NCBI GenBank assembly: GCA_013138975.1 | Contig: WTBR01000028.1 | Coordinates: forward strand, 1-64,000 | DNA from: Bacteroidales bacterium | Lineage (GTDB): Bacteria; Bacteroidota; Bacteroidia; Bacteroidales; UBA12077 | DNA: 64,000 nucleotides | Reading direction: 5' to 3' | In this document: positions 9,270 to 18,266 of the stretch, one piece after another | Numbering within the stretch: the stretch's first letter is position 1 | Layout of the letters: every line of letters begins with the position of its first letter | The notes under the pieces: generated by a model | Told to the model about the DNA's origin: nothing | The model's database searches: none | The model's input: only the letters and a program-made list of their open reading frames with translations | Translations under genes and position numbers: made by a program

Positions 9270-9277
9270 CAAAAGTA
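9270..9277 (-). promoter_or_regulatory. Putative -7 element for the 243-residue envelope protein
   Basis: The minus strand reads TACTTTTG, matching TAnnTTTG, 32 bases upstream of the start codon. A -33 TTG at the right distance is not evident. Confidence 0.45.
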
Positions 9278-9554
9278 TATAAAAAGTTGAAAATTTATAA
9301 AGAATTTGAATAAAATTCACGTATGCTAATGTTAAGTTTAAAACACATATTATCAATAATATATAGATTTGAGTATGATGTTTTACAAACTAATAAACGT
9401 ATGCTATGCGGCATAAGATTGAATTTGTATTTTGAGTTTTTGAAAATTTTAAAAAATTGAAAGTGTTTTGTGAATAATTAGTGATTCTCGTTAATTGTTA
9501 AATCTCATTATTAATACTTAAAGCTTATGATGATTTTAAACAGAGAATAATTAT

Positions 9555-9585
9555 TTGTTCGGGATACTAAATAATTATATCTTTG
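9555..9585 (+). promoter_or_regulatory. Bacteroidota-type promoter of purQ
   Basis: TTG at 9555-9557 and TATCTTTG at 9578-9585 are separated by 20 bases, a good fit to the TTG / TAnnTTTG promoter. The start codon is 77 bases downstream of the -7 element. Confidence 0.65.
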
Positions 9586-9661
9586 AGGTGAATTTAAATT
9601 AATTCTATAGGGTTAATTTATTGTATATCAGTTAGTTTTCGAAATCAAAAAAAATTTTCTA

Positions 9662-10351
9662 ATGAAATTTGGAGTTGTAGTTTTTCCCGGTTCAAATTGT
9701 GATCAAGACATGATTTATGTTCTTCAAAATATTATGGAGCATGAAGTTGTGAAACTATGGCATAAAGATACCGATATTCAGAATGTTGATGCTATTGTTC
9801 TTCCTGGTGGATTTTCATATGGCGATTATCTTCGATCAGGTGCAATAGCGCGTTATTCACCAATTATGGAGAAAGTAATTGAATTTGCAAATAATGGAGG
9901 TTTTGTTTTTGGTGTTTGTAACGGATTTCAAATTCTTTGTGAATCGGGATTATTGCCAGGAGCTTTATTACATAACGATAATCAAAAATTTATTTGTAAA
10001 AACATTCATATCGTTCCAGATAATAATACAAATAGTATTACTGGATTGCTTAATACTCAAAGGGCATTAAAAATTCCTATTGCTCATGGCGAAGGTCGGT
10101 ATTTTGCTAAAAAAGAGGTGTTACAGGAAATGCGTCAAAAAGATCAAATAATATTCAGATATTGTGATGAGAATGGGGACGTAACTTCAGAAGCAAATCC
10201 TAATGGTTCGATTGAAAATATTGCAGGTGTTTGTAACGAGAAAAAGAATGTATTTGGAATGATGCCGCATCCAGAGCGTGGAGCAGATGATGAATTGGGT
10301 AATACGGATGGCAGATTGATATTTGAATCGATGCTTGCATTTATGAAATAG
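9662..10351 (+). CDS. purQ: Phosphoribosylformylglycinamidine synthase glutaminase subunit PurQ
   Basis: The 229-residue protein is the class I glutamine amidotransferase subunit of FGAM synthase (purine synthesis step 4), supplying ammonia to PurL. The nucleophile Cys86 lies in GVCNGFQIL and the His/Glu pair in MMPHPERGADDE near residue 203. The N-terminus VVVFPGSNCDQD is typical of PurQ. Its separate existence implies a small-type PurL elsewhere, although many Bacteroidota carry the large fused PurL, so this could be an additional or alternative system. It is monocistronic, between its own promoter and a clear terminator. Confidence 0.95.
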   Translation: MKFGVVVFPGSNCDQDMIYVLQNIMEHEVVKLWHKDTDIQNVDAIVLPGGFSYGDYLRSGAIARYSPIMEKVIEFANNGGFVFGVCNGFQILCESGLLPGALLHNDNQKFICKNIHIVPDNNTNSITGLLNTQRALKIPIAHGEGRYFAKKEVLQEMRQKDQIIFRYCDENGDVTSEANPNGSIENIAGVCNEKKNVFGMMPHPERGADDELGNTDGRLIFESMLAFMK

Positions 10352-10377
10352 TAAAATTTAATAATATATATTTTGAT

Positions 10378-10408
10378 AGCCTGAAATTAATTTTTCAGGC
10401 TTTTTTTA
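10378..10408 (+). terminator. Terminator of purQ
   Basis: A 9-base perfect stem (10378-10386 with 10393-10401), a 6-base loop and a T run form a strong intrinsic terminator 27 bases after the purQ stop. Confidence 0.9.
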
Positions 10409-10471
10409 TTATTATACTCACAAACATTATGTATGTTTATTTGTTGAAATATTTAAATTAATATATAAATT

Positions 10472-10819
10472 ATGTCGTATAAAATTTACCATAACACAAG
10501 ATGCAAGAAAAGCCGTGCAGGCTTGCAATATTTGGAAGAAAAGGGAATAAAGCCAATAATAGTTGAATATTTAAAAGATCAAGCATTTTCAGAGAAGAGT
10601 TTAGGAGATCTTTTGGTTAAACTTGCATTAAAACCTCAAGAAATAATTAGAACTCAGGAAGCGGATTATAAGCAAAAGTTTAAAGGTAAAGAGTTATCAG
10701 ACAAAGAGTGGATAAAGATTTTAGTAGAAAACCCTAAATTAATTCAACGGCCTATAGTTGAGAAAGATGGCGTGGCTGTTTTAGGAGATGTTGTAGAAAA
10801 TATTGATGTTTTGCTTTAA
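10472..10819 (+). CDS. arsC: ArsC/Spx-family thioredoxin-fold protein (arsenate reductase-like)
   Basis: The 115-residue protein belongs to the glutaredoxin-coupled ArsC family. The cysteine at residue 11 (NTRCKKSRAG) is the nucleophile position and the C-terminal motif QRPIVEKDGVAVLGD matches the arginine-containing region that binds arsenate. The CxxS arrangement (C-K-K-S) resembles the YffB/ArsC group. No arsenite exporter or ArsR lies nearby, so the role in arsenate reduction is not supported by context and the protein could be a general thiol oxidoreductase. Confidence 0.85.
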   Translation: MSYKIYHNTRCKKSRAGLQYLEEKGIKPIIVEYLKDQAFSEKSLGDLLVKLALKPQEIIRTQEADYKQKFKGKELSDKEWIKILVENPKLIQRPIVEKDGVAVLGDVVENIDVLL

Positions 10820-10927
10820 ATTATGTATCTTTTTATTTCTGTTTACGAACAAAATTATCTAGCTTTAACTAGCTGAATAAGTGAAAATTGAAACAACCAT
10901 AAATACAAACTAAAAAACTAAAATCTT

Positions 10928-12544
10928 ATGCCAACACCCGAATTTAATTATCAAGAACCATTTCCTCTAGGGAAAGATGAATCAGAATATTATTTATTAA
11001 CCAAAGATCATGTTTCTGTTTCTCAATTTGAAGGAGAAACAATAGTGAAGGTTGAGCCAGAGGGACTTACTAAGCTTGCAAACGCTGCGTTTAGAGATAC
11101 GTCGTTTATGTTGCGAACCAAGCACTTGGAACAAGTTGCTTCAATTTTAAAAGATCCTGAAGCTAGTGAGAATGATAAGTACGTTGCTCTTGCTATGCTT
11201 AAAAATGCTGAAGTTTCTGCAAAAGGTAAACTTCCTTTCTGTCAAGATACAGGTACAGCAACAATTGTTGCTAAAAAAGGACAGAAAATATGGACTGGTG
11301 GAGGAGATGAAGAAGCTCTTTCTTTGGGAGTATTTAAAACATATCAGGAAGAAAATTTACGTTTTTCTCAGACGATCCCTTTGGATATGTATACAGAGAA
11401 AAACTCAAAGACTAATTTGCCTGCTCAAATAGATATTCATTCAACTAATGGAGATGAATATAAGTTTTTATGTCTTGCAAAAGGTGGTGGATCTGCTAAT
11501 AAAACAGCGCTTTATCAGCAAACAAAAGCATTGCTTAATCCTGAAAAACTAGAAGCATTTCTTGTTGAGAAATTAAAATCGTTAGGAACTGCAGCTTGCC
11601 CACCTTATCATGTGGCTTTTGTGGTTGGTGGAACATCTGCTGAAACAACATTGAAAACGGTTAAAATGGCATCTGCTAAATATTATGACAATCTTCCAAC
11701 AACAGGAAATGATGGTGGACAGGCATTTAGAGATATTGAATTAGAAAAGAAGATTTTAGATGCTGCATATAAATTAGGAATAGGTGCACAATTTGGAGGT
11801 AAACATTTTACTTTAGATATTCGAATAGTTCGTTTGCCAAGACATGGTGCTTCTTGTCCGGTAGGAATGGGTGTTTCTTGTTCTGCTGACAGAAATATTA
11901 AAGCAAAAATTAATAAAGATGGTATTTGGATTGAAAAGATGGAAGAAAATCCTGGGCGATTTATTCCTGAAGAATTGAGAAAGCCAAATGAAGAGGGTGC
12001 AGTTGCGATTGACTTAAATCAGCCTATGAAAAATATTTTGGAAGAATTGTCTAAACATACTGTTGGTACTCGTTTATCTCTTAACGGAACCATTATTGTT
12101 GGTCGTGATATTGCACATTCAAAGTTAAAAGATCGTATTGATACTGGTGAAGGATTGCCTCAATATTTAAAAGATCATGCAATATATTATGCAGGTCCGG
12201 CTAAAACTCCTGAAGGAATGCCTTCTGGTTCGTTTGGGCCAACTACAGCAGGTCGTATGGATTCTTATGTAGATCTTTTTCAGAGTCATGGCGGAAGTAT
12301 GATTATGATTGCAAAAGGTAACCGAAGTCAACAGGTAACAGATGCATGTAAGAAACATGGTGGATTTTATTTAGGAAGTATTGGAGGCCCGGCAGCACTG
12401 CTTGCTCAGGAAAATATTACGAAAGTGGAATTACTTGAGTATCCTGAATTGGGCATGGAAGCTATTTATCGTATTGAAGTAAAAGATTTCCCTGCGTTTA
12501 TTCTTATTGATGATAAAGGAAATGATTTTTATAGTATGAGTTAA
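10928..12544 (+). CDS. Class I fumarate hydratase (iron-sulfur type)
   Basis: The 538-residue protein is a class I (FumA/FumB-type) fumarase, combining the alpha and beta domains in one chain. Cysteines expected to ligate the 4Fe-4S cluster lie in PFCQDTG (about residue 103) and in the [10 protein letters not shown] region (about 310-318). It interconverts fumarate and malate in the citric acid cycle and is usually oxygen-sensitive. It is followed by a terminator and then by a class II fumarase gene, so both isozyme types are encoded together, each apparently as its own transcription unit. Confidence 0.95.
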   Translation: MPTPEFNYQEPFPLGKDESEYYLLTKDHVSVSQFEGETIVKVEPEGLTKLANAAFRDTSFMLRTKHLEQVASILKDPEASENDKYVALAMLKNAEVSAKGKLPFCQDTGTATIVAKKGQKIWTGGGDEEALSLGVFKTYQEENLRFSQTIPLDMYTEKNSKTNLPAQIDIHSTNGDEYKFLCLAKGGGSANKTALYQQTKALLNPEKLEAFLVEKLKSLGTAACPPYHVAFVVGGTSAETTLKTVKMASAKYYDNLPTTGNDGGQAFRDIELEKKILDAAYKLGIGAQFGGKHFTLDIRIVRLPRHGASCPVGMGVSCSADRNIKAKINKDGIWIEKMEENPGRFIPEELRKPNEEGAVAIDLNQPMKNILEELSKHTVGTRLSLNGTIIVGRDIAHSKLKDRIDTGEGLPQYLKDHAIYYAGPAKTPEGMPSGSFGPTTAGRMDSYVDLFQSHGGSMIMIAKGNRSQQVTDACKKHGGFYLGSIGGPAALLAQENITKVELLEYPELGMEAIYRIEVKDFPAFILIDDKGNDFYSMS

Positions 12545-12566
12545 TTTATTCATATAAATATATTAT

Positions 12567-12612
12567 TGGGTGATTAGGAGATATACTTTTCTTTATAATC
12601 ACCCATTTTTTA
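12567..12612 (+). terminator. Terminator of the class I fumarase gene
   Basis: Perfect 10-base arms (12567-12576 and 12596-12605) are separated by a 19-base loop and followed by T-rich sequence. Confidence 0.8.
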
Positions 12613-12682
12613 TTGGTATCACGTTCATCTTCAAAACCATTTTTGTGTTCATTTGTTTTAAAGTAAACCAAAATCTAATAGC

Positions 12683-14068
12683 ATGTATAGAACAGAATAT
12701 GATTCACTGGGGGTAGTAAAGGTTCCTGCTGACAAATATTGGGGAGCGCAAACCCAACGATCATTAAATAACTTTAAAATTGGTGATGGGAAAATGCCAA
12801 TTGAAATTATTCGTGCTTTTGGATATTTGAAAAAGGCTACTGCAATAGTAAATTATAAATTAGGAGTTTTATCAGAAGATAAAAAGAAGATTATTACACA
12901 AGTTTGTGATGAAATTATTGAAGGAAAACTCGATGACCAATTTCCTTTGGTTGTGTGGCAAACCGGATCAGGTACTCAATCAAATATGAATGTAAATGAA
13001 GTTGTGTCAAATCGAGCTCATGTTCTTTTGGGAAACAAATTAACTGAAGGAAAAAGATTTATTCATCCAAATGATGATGTAAATAAATCGCAATCGTCTA
13101 ATGATACTTTCCCAACAGCAATGCATATTGCAGCATATAAAATTTTAAATGATAGAACTATTCCTTCAATTATAAAATTAAGAGATACTTTAAAAGAAAA
13201 GTCTGATGCATGGAAAGATATAGTAAAAATTGGTCGCACACATTTAATGGATGCTACACCATTAACTTTAGGTCAAGAATTCTCAGGATATTCATCAATG
13301 CTTGATCATGGAATTAAAGCTATAAAATTTACATTAACTCATCTTTCGGAATTGGCTCTTGGTGGAACTGCCGTAGGTACAGGAATAAATACTCCTGTAG
13401 GTTATGATACTAAAGTAGCTCATGAAATCGCAAAACTCACTAATTATCCATTCATTACTGCTGAAAATAAATTTGAGGCTTTAGCAGCTCATGATGCAAT
13501 TGTTGAATCTCATGGGGCTTTAAAGATGTTGGCCGTAAGTTTAATGAAAATTGCTAATGATATTCGAATGTTGGGTTCTGGACCAAGATGCGGAATTGGG
13601 GAATTGAATTTACCTGCGAACGAACCTGGTTCATCAATAATGCCGGGGAAGGTAAATCCAACACAGGCTGAAGCAGTGACAATGGTATGTGCCCAAGTAA
13701 TGGGCAATGATGTTGCAATTAATATTGGTGGATCGAATGGGCATTTCGAACTTAATGTATTTAAACCGATGATGATATTTAATTTTCTTAACTCGGCCAA
13801 ATTGTTAGGAGACGCCGCTTTATCTTTTGCGAATAATTGTGTTTTAAACATTGAACCAAATTTGGAGAACATTAATAAGCATCTGCAAAATTCGTTGATG
13901 TTAGTAACTATATTAAATACTTACATTGGATATGGGAAAGCTGCTGAGATTGCAAAAAATGCATTTTCAGAAGGCATCACATTAAAAGAAGCGGCTGTAG
14001 CTTCAGGTTATATAACAGAAGAAGACTTTGATAAATGGGTTGACCCAAGTAAAATGATTGGAAGATAG
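12683..14068 (+). CDS. fumC: Class II fumarate hydratase
   Basis: The 461-residue protein matches FumC. It has the signature [11 protein letters not shown] near residue 317, an [11 protein letters not shown] motif near 138 and the [12 protein letters not shown] motif near 98. It performs the same fumarate-malate reaction as the upstream class I enzyme but needs no iron-sulfur cluster, so it remains active under oxygen or iron stress. The start was chosen at [10 protein letters not shown], the typical fumarase N-terminus (cf. RxExDSMG). Its own promoter is not obvious. Confidence 0.96.
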   Translation: MYRTEYDSLGVVKVPADKYWGAQTQRSLNNFKIGDGKMPIEIIRAFGYLKKATAIVNYKLGVLSEDKKKIITQVCDEIIEGKLDDQFPLVVWQTGSGTQSNMNVNEVVSNRAHVLLGNKLTEGKRFIHPNDDVNKSQSSNDTFPTAMHIAAYKILNDRTIPSIIKLRDTLKEKSDAWKDIVKIGRTHLMDATPLTLGQEFSGYSSMLDHGIKAIKFTLTHLSELALGGTAVGTGINTPVGYDTKVAHEIAKLTNYPFITAENKFEALAAHDAIVESHGALKMLAVSLMKIANDIRMLGSGPRCGIGELNLPANEPGSSIMPGKVNPTQAEAVTMVCAQVMGNDVAINIGGSNGHFELNVFKPMMIFNFLNSAKLLGDAALSFANNCVLNIEPNLENINKHLQNSLMLVTILNTYIGYGKAAEIAKNAFSEGITLKEAAVASGYITEEDFDKWVDPSKMIGR

Positions 14069-14168
14069 AAAAATAGAAAAATGGATTTTTAATTAACAAG
14101 ATTATGGTTAAATAGGATTCTATAGAACTGTTTTTATTAAGTTTGTAGCTTTCATCAAACTTTAATAA

Positions 14169-16127
14169 ATGAATCCATCCATACGAAATATAGGTATCCT
14201 TGCTCATGTTGATGCGGGAAAAACGACCATTACAGAAAACTTCCTTTATTTAAGTGGAAATACAAAGCAACTAGGTAGCGTTGATGCTGGAACTACACAA
14301 ACTGATTTCTTGGATGTAGAGCGTGAACGTGGGATTTCTGTTCGATCATCAAATACTACTTTTGATTGGGAAGGCACGAAATTTAATTTAATTGATACTC
14401 CCGGTCACGTTGATTTCTCTGCTGATGTTGAGCGTATTCTAAGAGTATTGGATTGTGCTATTTTGGTGATTTCTGCAGTTGAAGGAGTACAAGCTCACAC
14501 GGAAACTTTATGGAATGCTTTACAAAACTTAAAAATCCCTACAATTATTTTTATTAATAAGATTGATAGGGTTGGATCTGATGTGGATTTGGTTATAAAA
14601 GAAATAAAAAAAGAATTAACAGATAAATTGGCTGTTTTATATAGTGCATCAGATGAATCCTCAAGTGAAGTATGTATTGAACCTGTTTGGAACGAAACAA
14701 ATCTAAATGATTCTATTGTTGAGGTTATTGCTAATGCTGATGAATTTATTCTTGAAAAATATTTAGACGAAGAAAAACTAACATTTACAGAGCTTAACAA
14801 TTCATTTGTAAAAGCTGTACATCAATGTGATATATTCCCGGTTTTAATGGGTTCGGCAAAAAACTCACTTGGAGTTAAAGAACTTTTAGATGCTAGTTTA
14901 CAATATCTTCCTGCACCGAATGTTGATGAAACAAAAACTTTGTCGGCATTAGTATATAAAGTTACACACGAAAAAACGATGGGATCTATTGCTCATATTA
15001 AGATTTATAATGGTGTAATTAAGAATCGTGAAGTAATAATAAATACAACGCAAAATATTGAGGAAAAAGTAACACAGGTACGTAAGTTAATTTCTAATAA
15101 ATTTGAAGATATTGGTGAAGCAAAAGCGGGTGATATTGTTGGAATTTGTGGTTTGCAAAATACCAGAGTAGGAGATGTGTTGGGTGTGTTTTCTGAAGTT
15201 TTACCAGATGAAATTAGTTTAAGGACTCCCTTACTTACTGTACAAGTGAAATCTGAGAATGATAAAGATTATCCTGCCTTGGCTGAAGCCTTGCAAATTC
15301 TTTCTAAAGAAGATCCGAGTTTAGATTTTGAATGGTTACGTGAAGATAAAGAGTTGCATGTAAAAATAATGGGATGGATTCAAATAGAAGTTATTGAGAA
15401 AATTTTGGAAAATCGATTTAATATAAAAGCAAAATTTGATGACCCAACTGTAATTTATAAAGAAACTCCTTCAAAAATAGGGGAAGGATTTGTACGATAT
15501 TGGATGCCAAAACCTTGTTGGGCTATCATGAAATTTATGATTGAACCCAGTGAACGAGGGAGTGGAGTTGTTTACGAATCAAAAATAAGTGTCGATGATG
15601 TTCAAAGGAAATACCAGAATGAAGTTGAGCGAACAATACCAAAAGCGCTAAAGCAAGGAATAAAAGGATGGGAAGTAACTGATTTAAAAATCACTTTAAT
15701 TGAAGGTGAAGATCATCAAGTACATTCAAACCCCGGTGATTTTATTGTGGCGACTCCAATGGGGATAATGGATGGTTTGACAAATACAGGAACAACTTTA
15801 TTGGAACCTTTAATATCATTTAAAATATCTGCTATAGAGGATTTATTGGGTGCAATTACAAGTGATATAACTCAAATGCGAGGCAGTTTCGAAAGTCCTG
15901 AAATGGAGAACGAAAAGTTTATTTTGTCAGGAATATTACCAGTAGCGACTTCACTAGATTTTCCTGTTCGTTTAAGTTCTCGATCTGGCGGAAAAGCAAA
16001 AATATCTACTAAATTTTATGGTTATCAGGAATGTTCCGATGTTTTGGGTCAAACAAGAGAATTTAAAGGAATTAGTCCATTGGATACTTCGAAATGGATT
16101 TTAAAAGCAAGGAAAGCATTGCAATAG
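14169..16127 (+). CDS. TetM/EF-G-like translational GTPase (ribosomal-protection-type protein)
   Basis: The 652-residue protein has the domain order of EF-G-like ribosomal protection proteins. GTPase motifs are AHVDAGKTT (residues 11-19), DTPGH near 76 and NKID near 130, followed by beta-barrel and EF-G III-V-like domains. Length (652) and start (NIGILAHVDAGKTT) match TetM/TetO/TetQ more than EF-G (about 700). Known members displace tetracycline from the ribosome. The C-terminus differs from classical TetM and there are no transfer genes around it, so it may be an ancestral chromosomal relative whose resistance role is untested. Confidence 0.83.
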   Translation: MNPSIRNIGILAHVDAGKTTITENFLYLSGNTKQLGSVDAGTTQTDFLDVERERGISVRSSNTTFDWEGTKFNLIDTPGHVDFSADVERILRVLDCAILVISAVEGVQAHTETLWNALQNLKIPTIIFINKIDRVGSDVDLVIKEIKKELTDKLAVLYSASDESSSEVCIEPVWNETNLNDSIVEVIANADEFILEKYLDEEKLTFTELNNSFVKAVHQCDIFPVLMGSAKNSLGVKELLDASLQYLPAPNVDETKTLSALVYKVTHEKTMGSIAHIKIYNGVIKNREVIINTTQNIEEKVTQVRKLISNKFEDIGEAKAGDIVGICGLQNTRVGDVLGVFSEVLPDEISLRTPLLTVQVKSENDKDYPALAEALQILSKEDPSLDFEWLREDKELHVKIMGWIQIEVIEKILENRFNIKAKFDDPTVIYKETPSKIGEGFVRYWMPKPCWAIMKFMIEPSERGSGVVYESKISVDDVQRKYQNEVERTIPKALKQGIKGWEVTDLKITLIEGEDHQVHSNPGDFIVATPMGIMDGLTNTGTTLLEPLISFKISAIEDLLGAITSDITQMRGSFESPEMENEKFILSGILPVATSLDFPVRLSSRSGGKAKISTKFYGYQECSDVLGQTREFKGISPLDTSKWILKARKALQ

Positions 16128-16223
16128 TTATAAAAAAGGCTATTGAACCGCATAGTCGCAGAGCCGCAAAGAAAATTGGAATAAAGGCTGGCGGTTTATT
16201 TTATTCTATTTAGATTTAGTATA

Positions 16224-16256
16224 ATCCGTCTAGCGGTTCAAAACCGCTTGACGGAT
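16224..16256. repeat. Hairpin repeat, copy 1
   Basis: A 33-base imperfect palindrome with 15-base arms (one mismatch) and a 3-base loop. An identical sequence occurs at 16425-16457. Confidence 0.85.
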
Positions 16257-16266
16257 CAGAATTTGA

Positions 16267-16416
16267 TTATTTAGCTTTTCTCAAAAAAATATCGCCACTT
16301 ATCGTTTCAAGAAAAATTCGGATACCTTCATTATTTAATCGTTTTGATAAATCATGTTTACCGTAATGATGATAGCCGTTATTTTTTGAGTTGCTGAATT
16401 TTAAATTGTTATGCAT
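16267..16416 (-). pseudogene. Duplicated 3' fragment of the DUF4097-type gene
   Basis: The minus strand encodes 49 residues beginning MHNNLKFSN and ending in GDIFLRKAK, almost the same as the last ~45 residues of the complete 229-residue neighbour, including the run KNNGYHHYGK. It has an ATG and a stop but no signal peptide or N-terminal region, so it is a remnant, not a likely gene. Together with the flanking hairpins it marks a tandem duplication. Confidence 0.85.
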
Positions 16417-16424
16417 TATGATTA

Positions 16425-16457
16425 ATCCGTCTAGCGGTTCAAAACCGCTTGACGGAT
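16425..16457. repeat. Hairpin repeat, copy 2
   Basis: Same 33-base hairpin as 16224-16256, located just downstream of the complete DUF4097-type gene; it could also serve as that gene's transcription end. Confidence 0.85.
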
Positions 16458-16483
16458 AGCTATGAACTGTTCTGATTTTTATT

Positions 16484-17173
16484 CTATTTAGCTTTTCTCA
16501 AAAAAATATCGCCACTTATCGTTTCAAGAAAAATCCGGATTCCTCCATTATTTAATCGTTTTGATAAATCGTTTTTACCGTAATGATGATAGCCATTATT
16601 CTTAGATTTATTGAATTTAAAATCGCTGTACATTCCTCCTGTAATAGTGTTTAATTCTAAATCAGCATTATGCGATTCGGGTAGTGATAAATCAATAAAA
16701 CTACTTATGGTATTAATATCCATTCTGCCCAGGACTCCTTTTATTTCAATATCACCACTAATGGTTTCAATTTCAAGTTCAACATTCACAGGAACTTTTA
16801 CTTCGAAAAATAAGTCCATATCAACAGAGTTGTATGTAATAGTGTTTCCATCTTCATCTACAACGTTTGTTCGGGTTTGCAATTTTTTCATATTTTCAAT
16901 CTCAGACTCTATTTTTATTCCCGTTGAAAACTTGTCAAGTTCAAGTTTGAAATTGTCATTATTCTTATTATCGTTAATAGTGATAATGGCTTTAACATAA
17001 ACTTCATTTTTATTCCAAGTTGTAACTGTAATTTTATCAGCGAATTGAAAATCAAGACTTAAATCTTCGTTTTCTTTAATTGGAGAAGATTTTTCGATTA
17101 CTTTTTGGCCATATATAGAGCTTGAAAAAGACATAAGAATGGCTAGAACATATGTGAAAATATATTTTTTCAT
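16484..17173 (-). CDS. Secreted DUF4097-type beta-helix protein
   Basis: The 229-residue protein has a signal peptide (hydrophobic residues 4-20, cleavage after about YGQ) and a repetitive beta-strand region with the pattern LEIETISGDIEIKG, INTISSFIDLSL, LNTITGGMYS, LETISGDIFLRK. This [VI]xTxSGDI repetition is characteristic of DUF4097/bactofilin-like adhesin-type domains of the envelope. The function is unknown; such genes often lie in sigma/anti-sigma operons, as here. It is the fourth gene of that unit, 127 bases beyond the preceding DUF4097 gene, with a long hairpin in between. Confidence 0.75.
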   Translation of the reverse strand: MKKYIFTYVLAILMSFSSSIYGQKVIEKSSPIKENEDLSLDFQFADKITVTTWNKNEVYVKAIITINDNKNNDNFKLELDKFSTGIKIESEIENMKKLQTRTNVVDEDGNTITYNSVDMDLFFEVKVPVNVELEIETISGDIEIKGVLGRMDINTISSFIDLSLPESHNADLELNTITGGMYSDFKFNKSKNNGYHHYGKNDLSKRLNNGGIRIFLETISGDIFLRKAK

Positions 17174-17215
17174 GATGTTTAAATTTAAAGATTAGTAAGT
17201 TAATGGTATAGAAAG

Positions 17216-17292
17216 GGCTGTTTCAGGAGTCTTAACTATGAAAGCACTCGTAGTTAATTTTTTAAACAAAAATCTGATTTCCTAAAACAGCC
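17216..17292. repeat. Long imperfect inverted repeat between the DUF4097 genes
   Basis: Outer 13-base arms at 17216-17228 and 17280-17292 pair with one mismatch. Inside, TTAACTA and TAGTTAA form a second pairing. The whole 77-base unit can fold as a branched hairpin and resembles a small non-coding palindromic element. Confidence 0.65.
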
Positions 17293-17300
17293 TGTAAAGA

Positions 17301-18089
17301 TTATTTCTTGCGAAGGTAAATATTATCGTTAATGGTTCTTAGGTTGATGTCGACTCCTCCACCGTTTATGGTGCCTTTAATCTTTTGGCCACCACCAATA
17401 TAATTTAAGCCTTCTTTAGTTTTCTTTTTAAAATCAATATCAAAGTTAGTAAAAATTTCTCCATTGGTAGTACTCATAGAAATATTTGCAGGAGTATTTG
17501 CCGGTAAAGTAATATCAATTATTCCATTCGTAGCGTGAATTGACATGGGTGAATTCTGATTAACTGTTCCAAAATCAATATTAATATCTCCATTTGTTAA
17601 ATTCAGAATAACAGGCCCTGTAACATTTTCTAAGCTAATATCTGGATTTAACATAGTTACTTCCAGTTCGCTGCTAAAGTTTTTTACTTTAATGTCATCA
17701 TTTGCGTAAGGACTTCGATAATCAACTTTCACATTAACTCCCTTTGGCACTTTAAATGTATAATGTGCTTCTTCGGCTTGCTTACTTGCTCCAATAATTT
17801 CTATAACACTCTCGTTTGTGTTAACTTGCAAACCAATGCTTGTATTGTCTTCGGCACCAGAAGTGTATAATGATTTTAATCCATCGGCTCTTTCAGGTCT
17901 TTTATCATATTTACTAGCTTCTATTATTATTTGTGAACCAGTAGTTTCCTCGATGCTTATTCCTCCAGAAAGATTTTTTATAAATACCTGATTGGATTGT
18001 TTTACATCGTATTTAAATTCTTGCGCGTAACATGCATTTATTCCAAAGGCTAATGCTACTGTCAGTATTAGTGAACTTATTTTTTTCAT
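17301..18089 (-). CDS. Secreted DUF4097-type beta-helix protein
   Basis: The 262-residue protein starts with a signal peptide (residues 5-22, INACYAQ around the cleavage site; a cysteine at residue 20 makes a lipoprotein anchor possible). The mature part is a right-handed beta-helix-like repeat, with SGGISIEE, VTGPVILNL, NGDINIDFG, TNGIIDITL, TNGEIFTNF and ending in INLRTINDNIYLRKK-like sequence, matching the C-terminus of the next gene. It is placed in the envelope. It lies 177 bases after the anti-sigma gene and is probably in the same operon. Confidence 0.75.
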   Translation of the reverse strand: MKKISSLILTVALAFGINACYAQEFKYDVKQSNQVFIKNLSGGISIEETTGSQIIIEASKYDKRPERADGLKSLYTSGAEDNTSIGLQVNTNESVIEIIGASKQAEEAHYTFKVPKGVNVKVDYRSPYANDDIKVKNFSSELEVTMLNPDISLENVTGPVILNLTNGDINIDFGTVNQNSPMSIHATNGIIDITLPANTPANISMSTTNGEIFTNFDIDFKKKTKEGLNYIGGGQKIKGTINGGGVDINLRTINDNIYLRKK

Positions 18090-18172
18090 GATTTTCTAAA
18101 TTTTTTTGTTAATTTTTTTGTTCTTGAAATTTAACCAAGTCTTTTGTTAGGCGTGATCAAGTTTCGTAATAA

Positions 18173-18232
18173 ATCCCTCTGAGAGGGTTTCTAATTGTTA
18201 AACATGAATTTTTAGCCTGTCTGCCGACAGGC
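18173..18232. repeat. Two short hairpins between anti-sigma and DUF4097 genes
   Basis: A CCCTCT/AGAGGG-type inverted repeat lies at about 18173-18190, and a perfect 7-base stem with a 4-base loop (GCCTGTC / GACAGGC) at 18215-18232. The latter resembles a short GC-rich palindrome that recurs in many Bacteroidota intergenic regions. Confidence 0.6.
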
Positions 18233-18266
18233 AAGTTTGCCGGCGATATATTATTCTTAATAATTT

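Larger units (their letters stand above)
9239..9661. other. Intergenic region with divergent promoters
   Basis: These 423 bases contain no convincing gene. They hold a minus-strand TACTTTTG element for the envelope gene and a complete TTG/TATCTTTG promoter for purQ. CGTATGCTA occurs twice (near 9321 and 9399); I see no function for it. Confidence 0.6.
16128..16483. other. Intergenic region with duplicated hairpins and a gene fragment
   Basis: The 356 bases hold a short degenerate GC-rich stretch (16146-16193, CGCAGAGCCGC-type), two nearly identical 33-base hairpins 201 bases apart, and between them a 3' fragment of the neighbouring DUF4097-type gene. This is explained by a local tandem duplication of roughly 200 bases. 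Confidence 0.75.

Noticed and set aside
14169..16127. An acquired tetracycline-resistance gene.
   Set aside because: No insertion sequences, conjugation genes or base-composition change are visible around it; a chromosomal relative is more likely.
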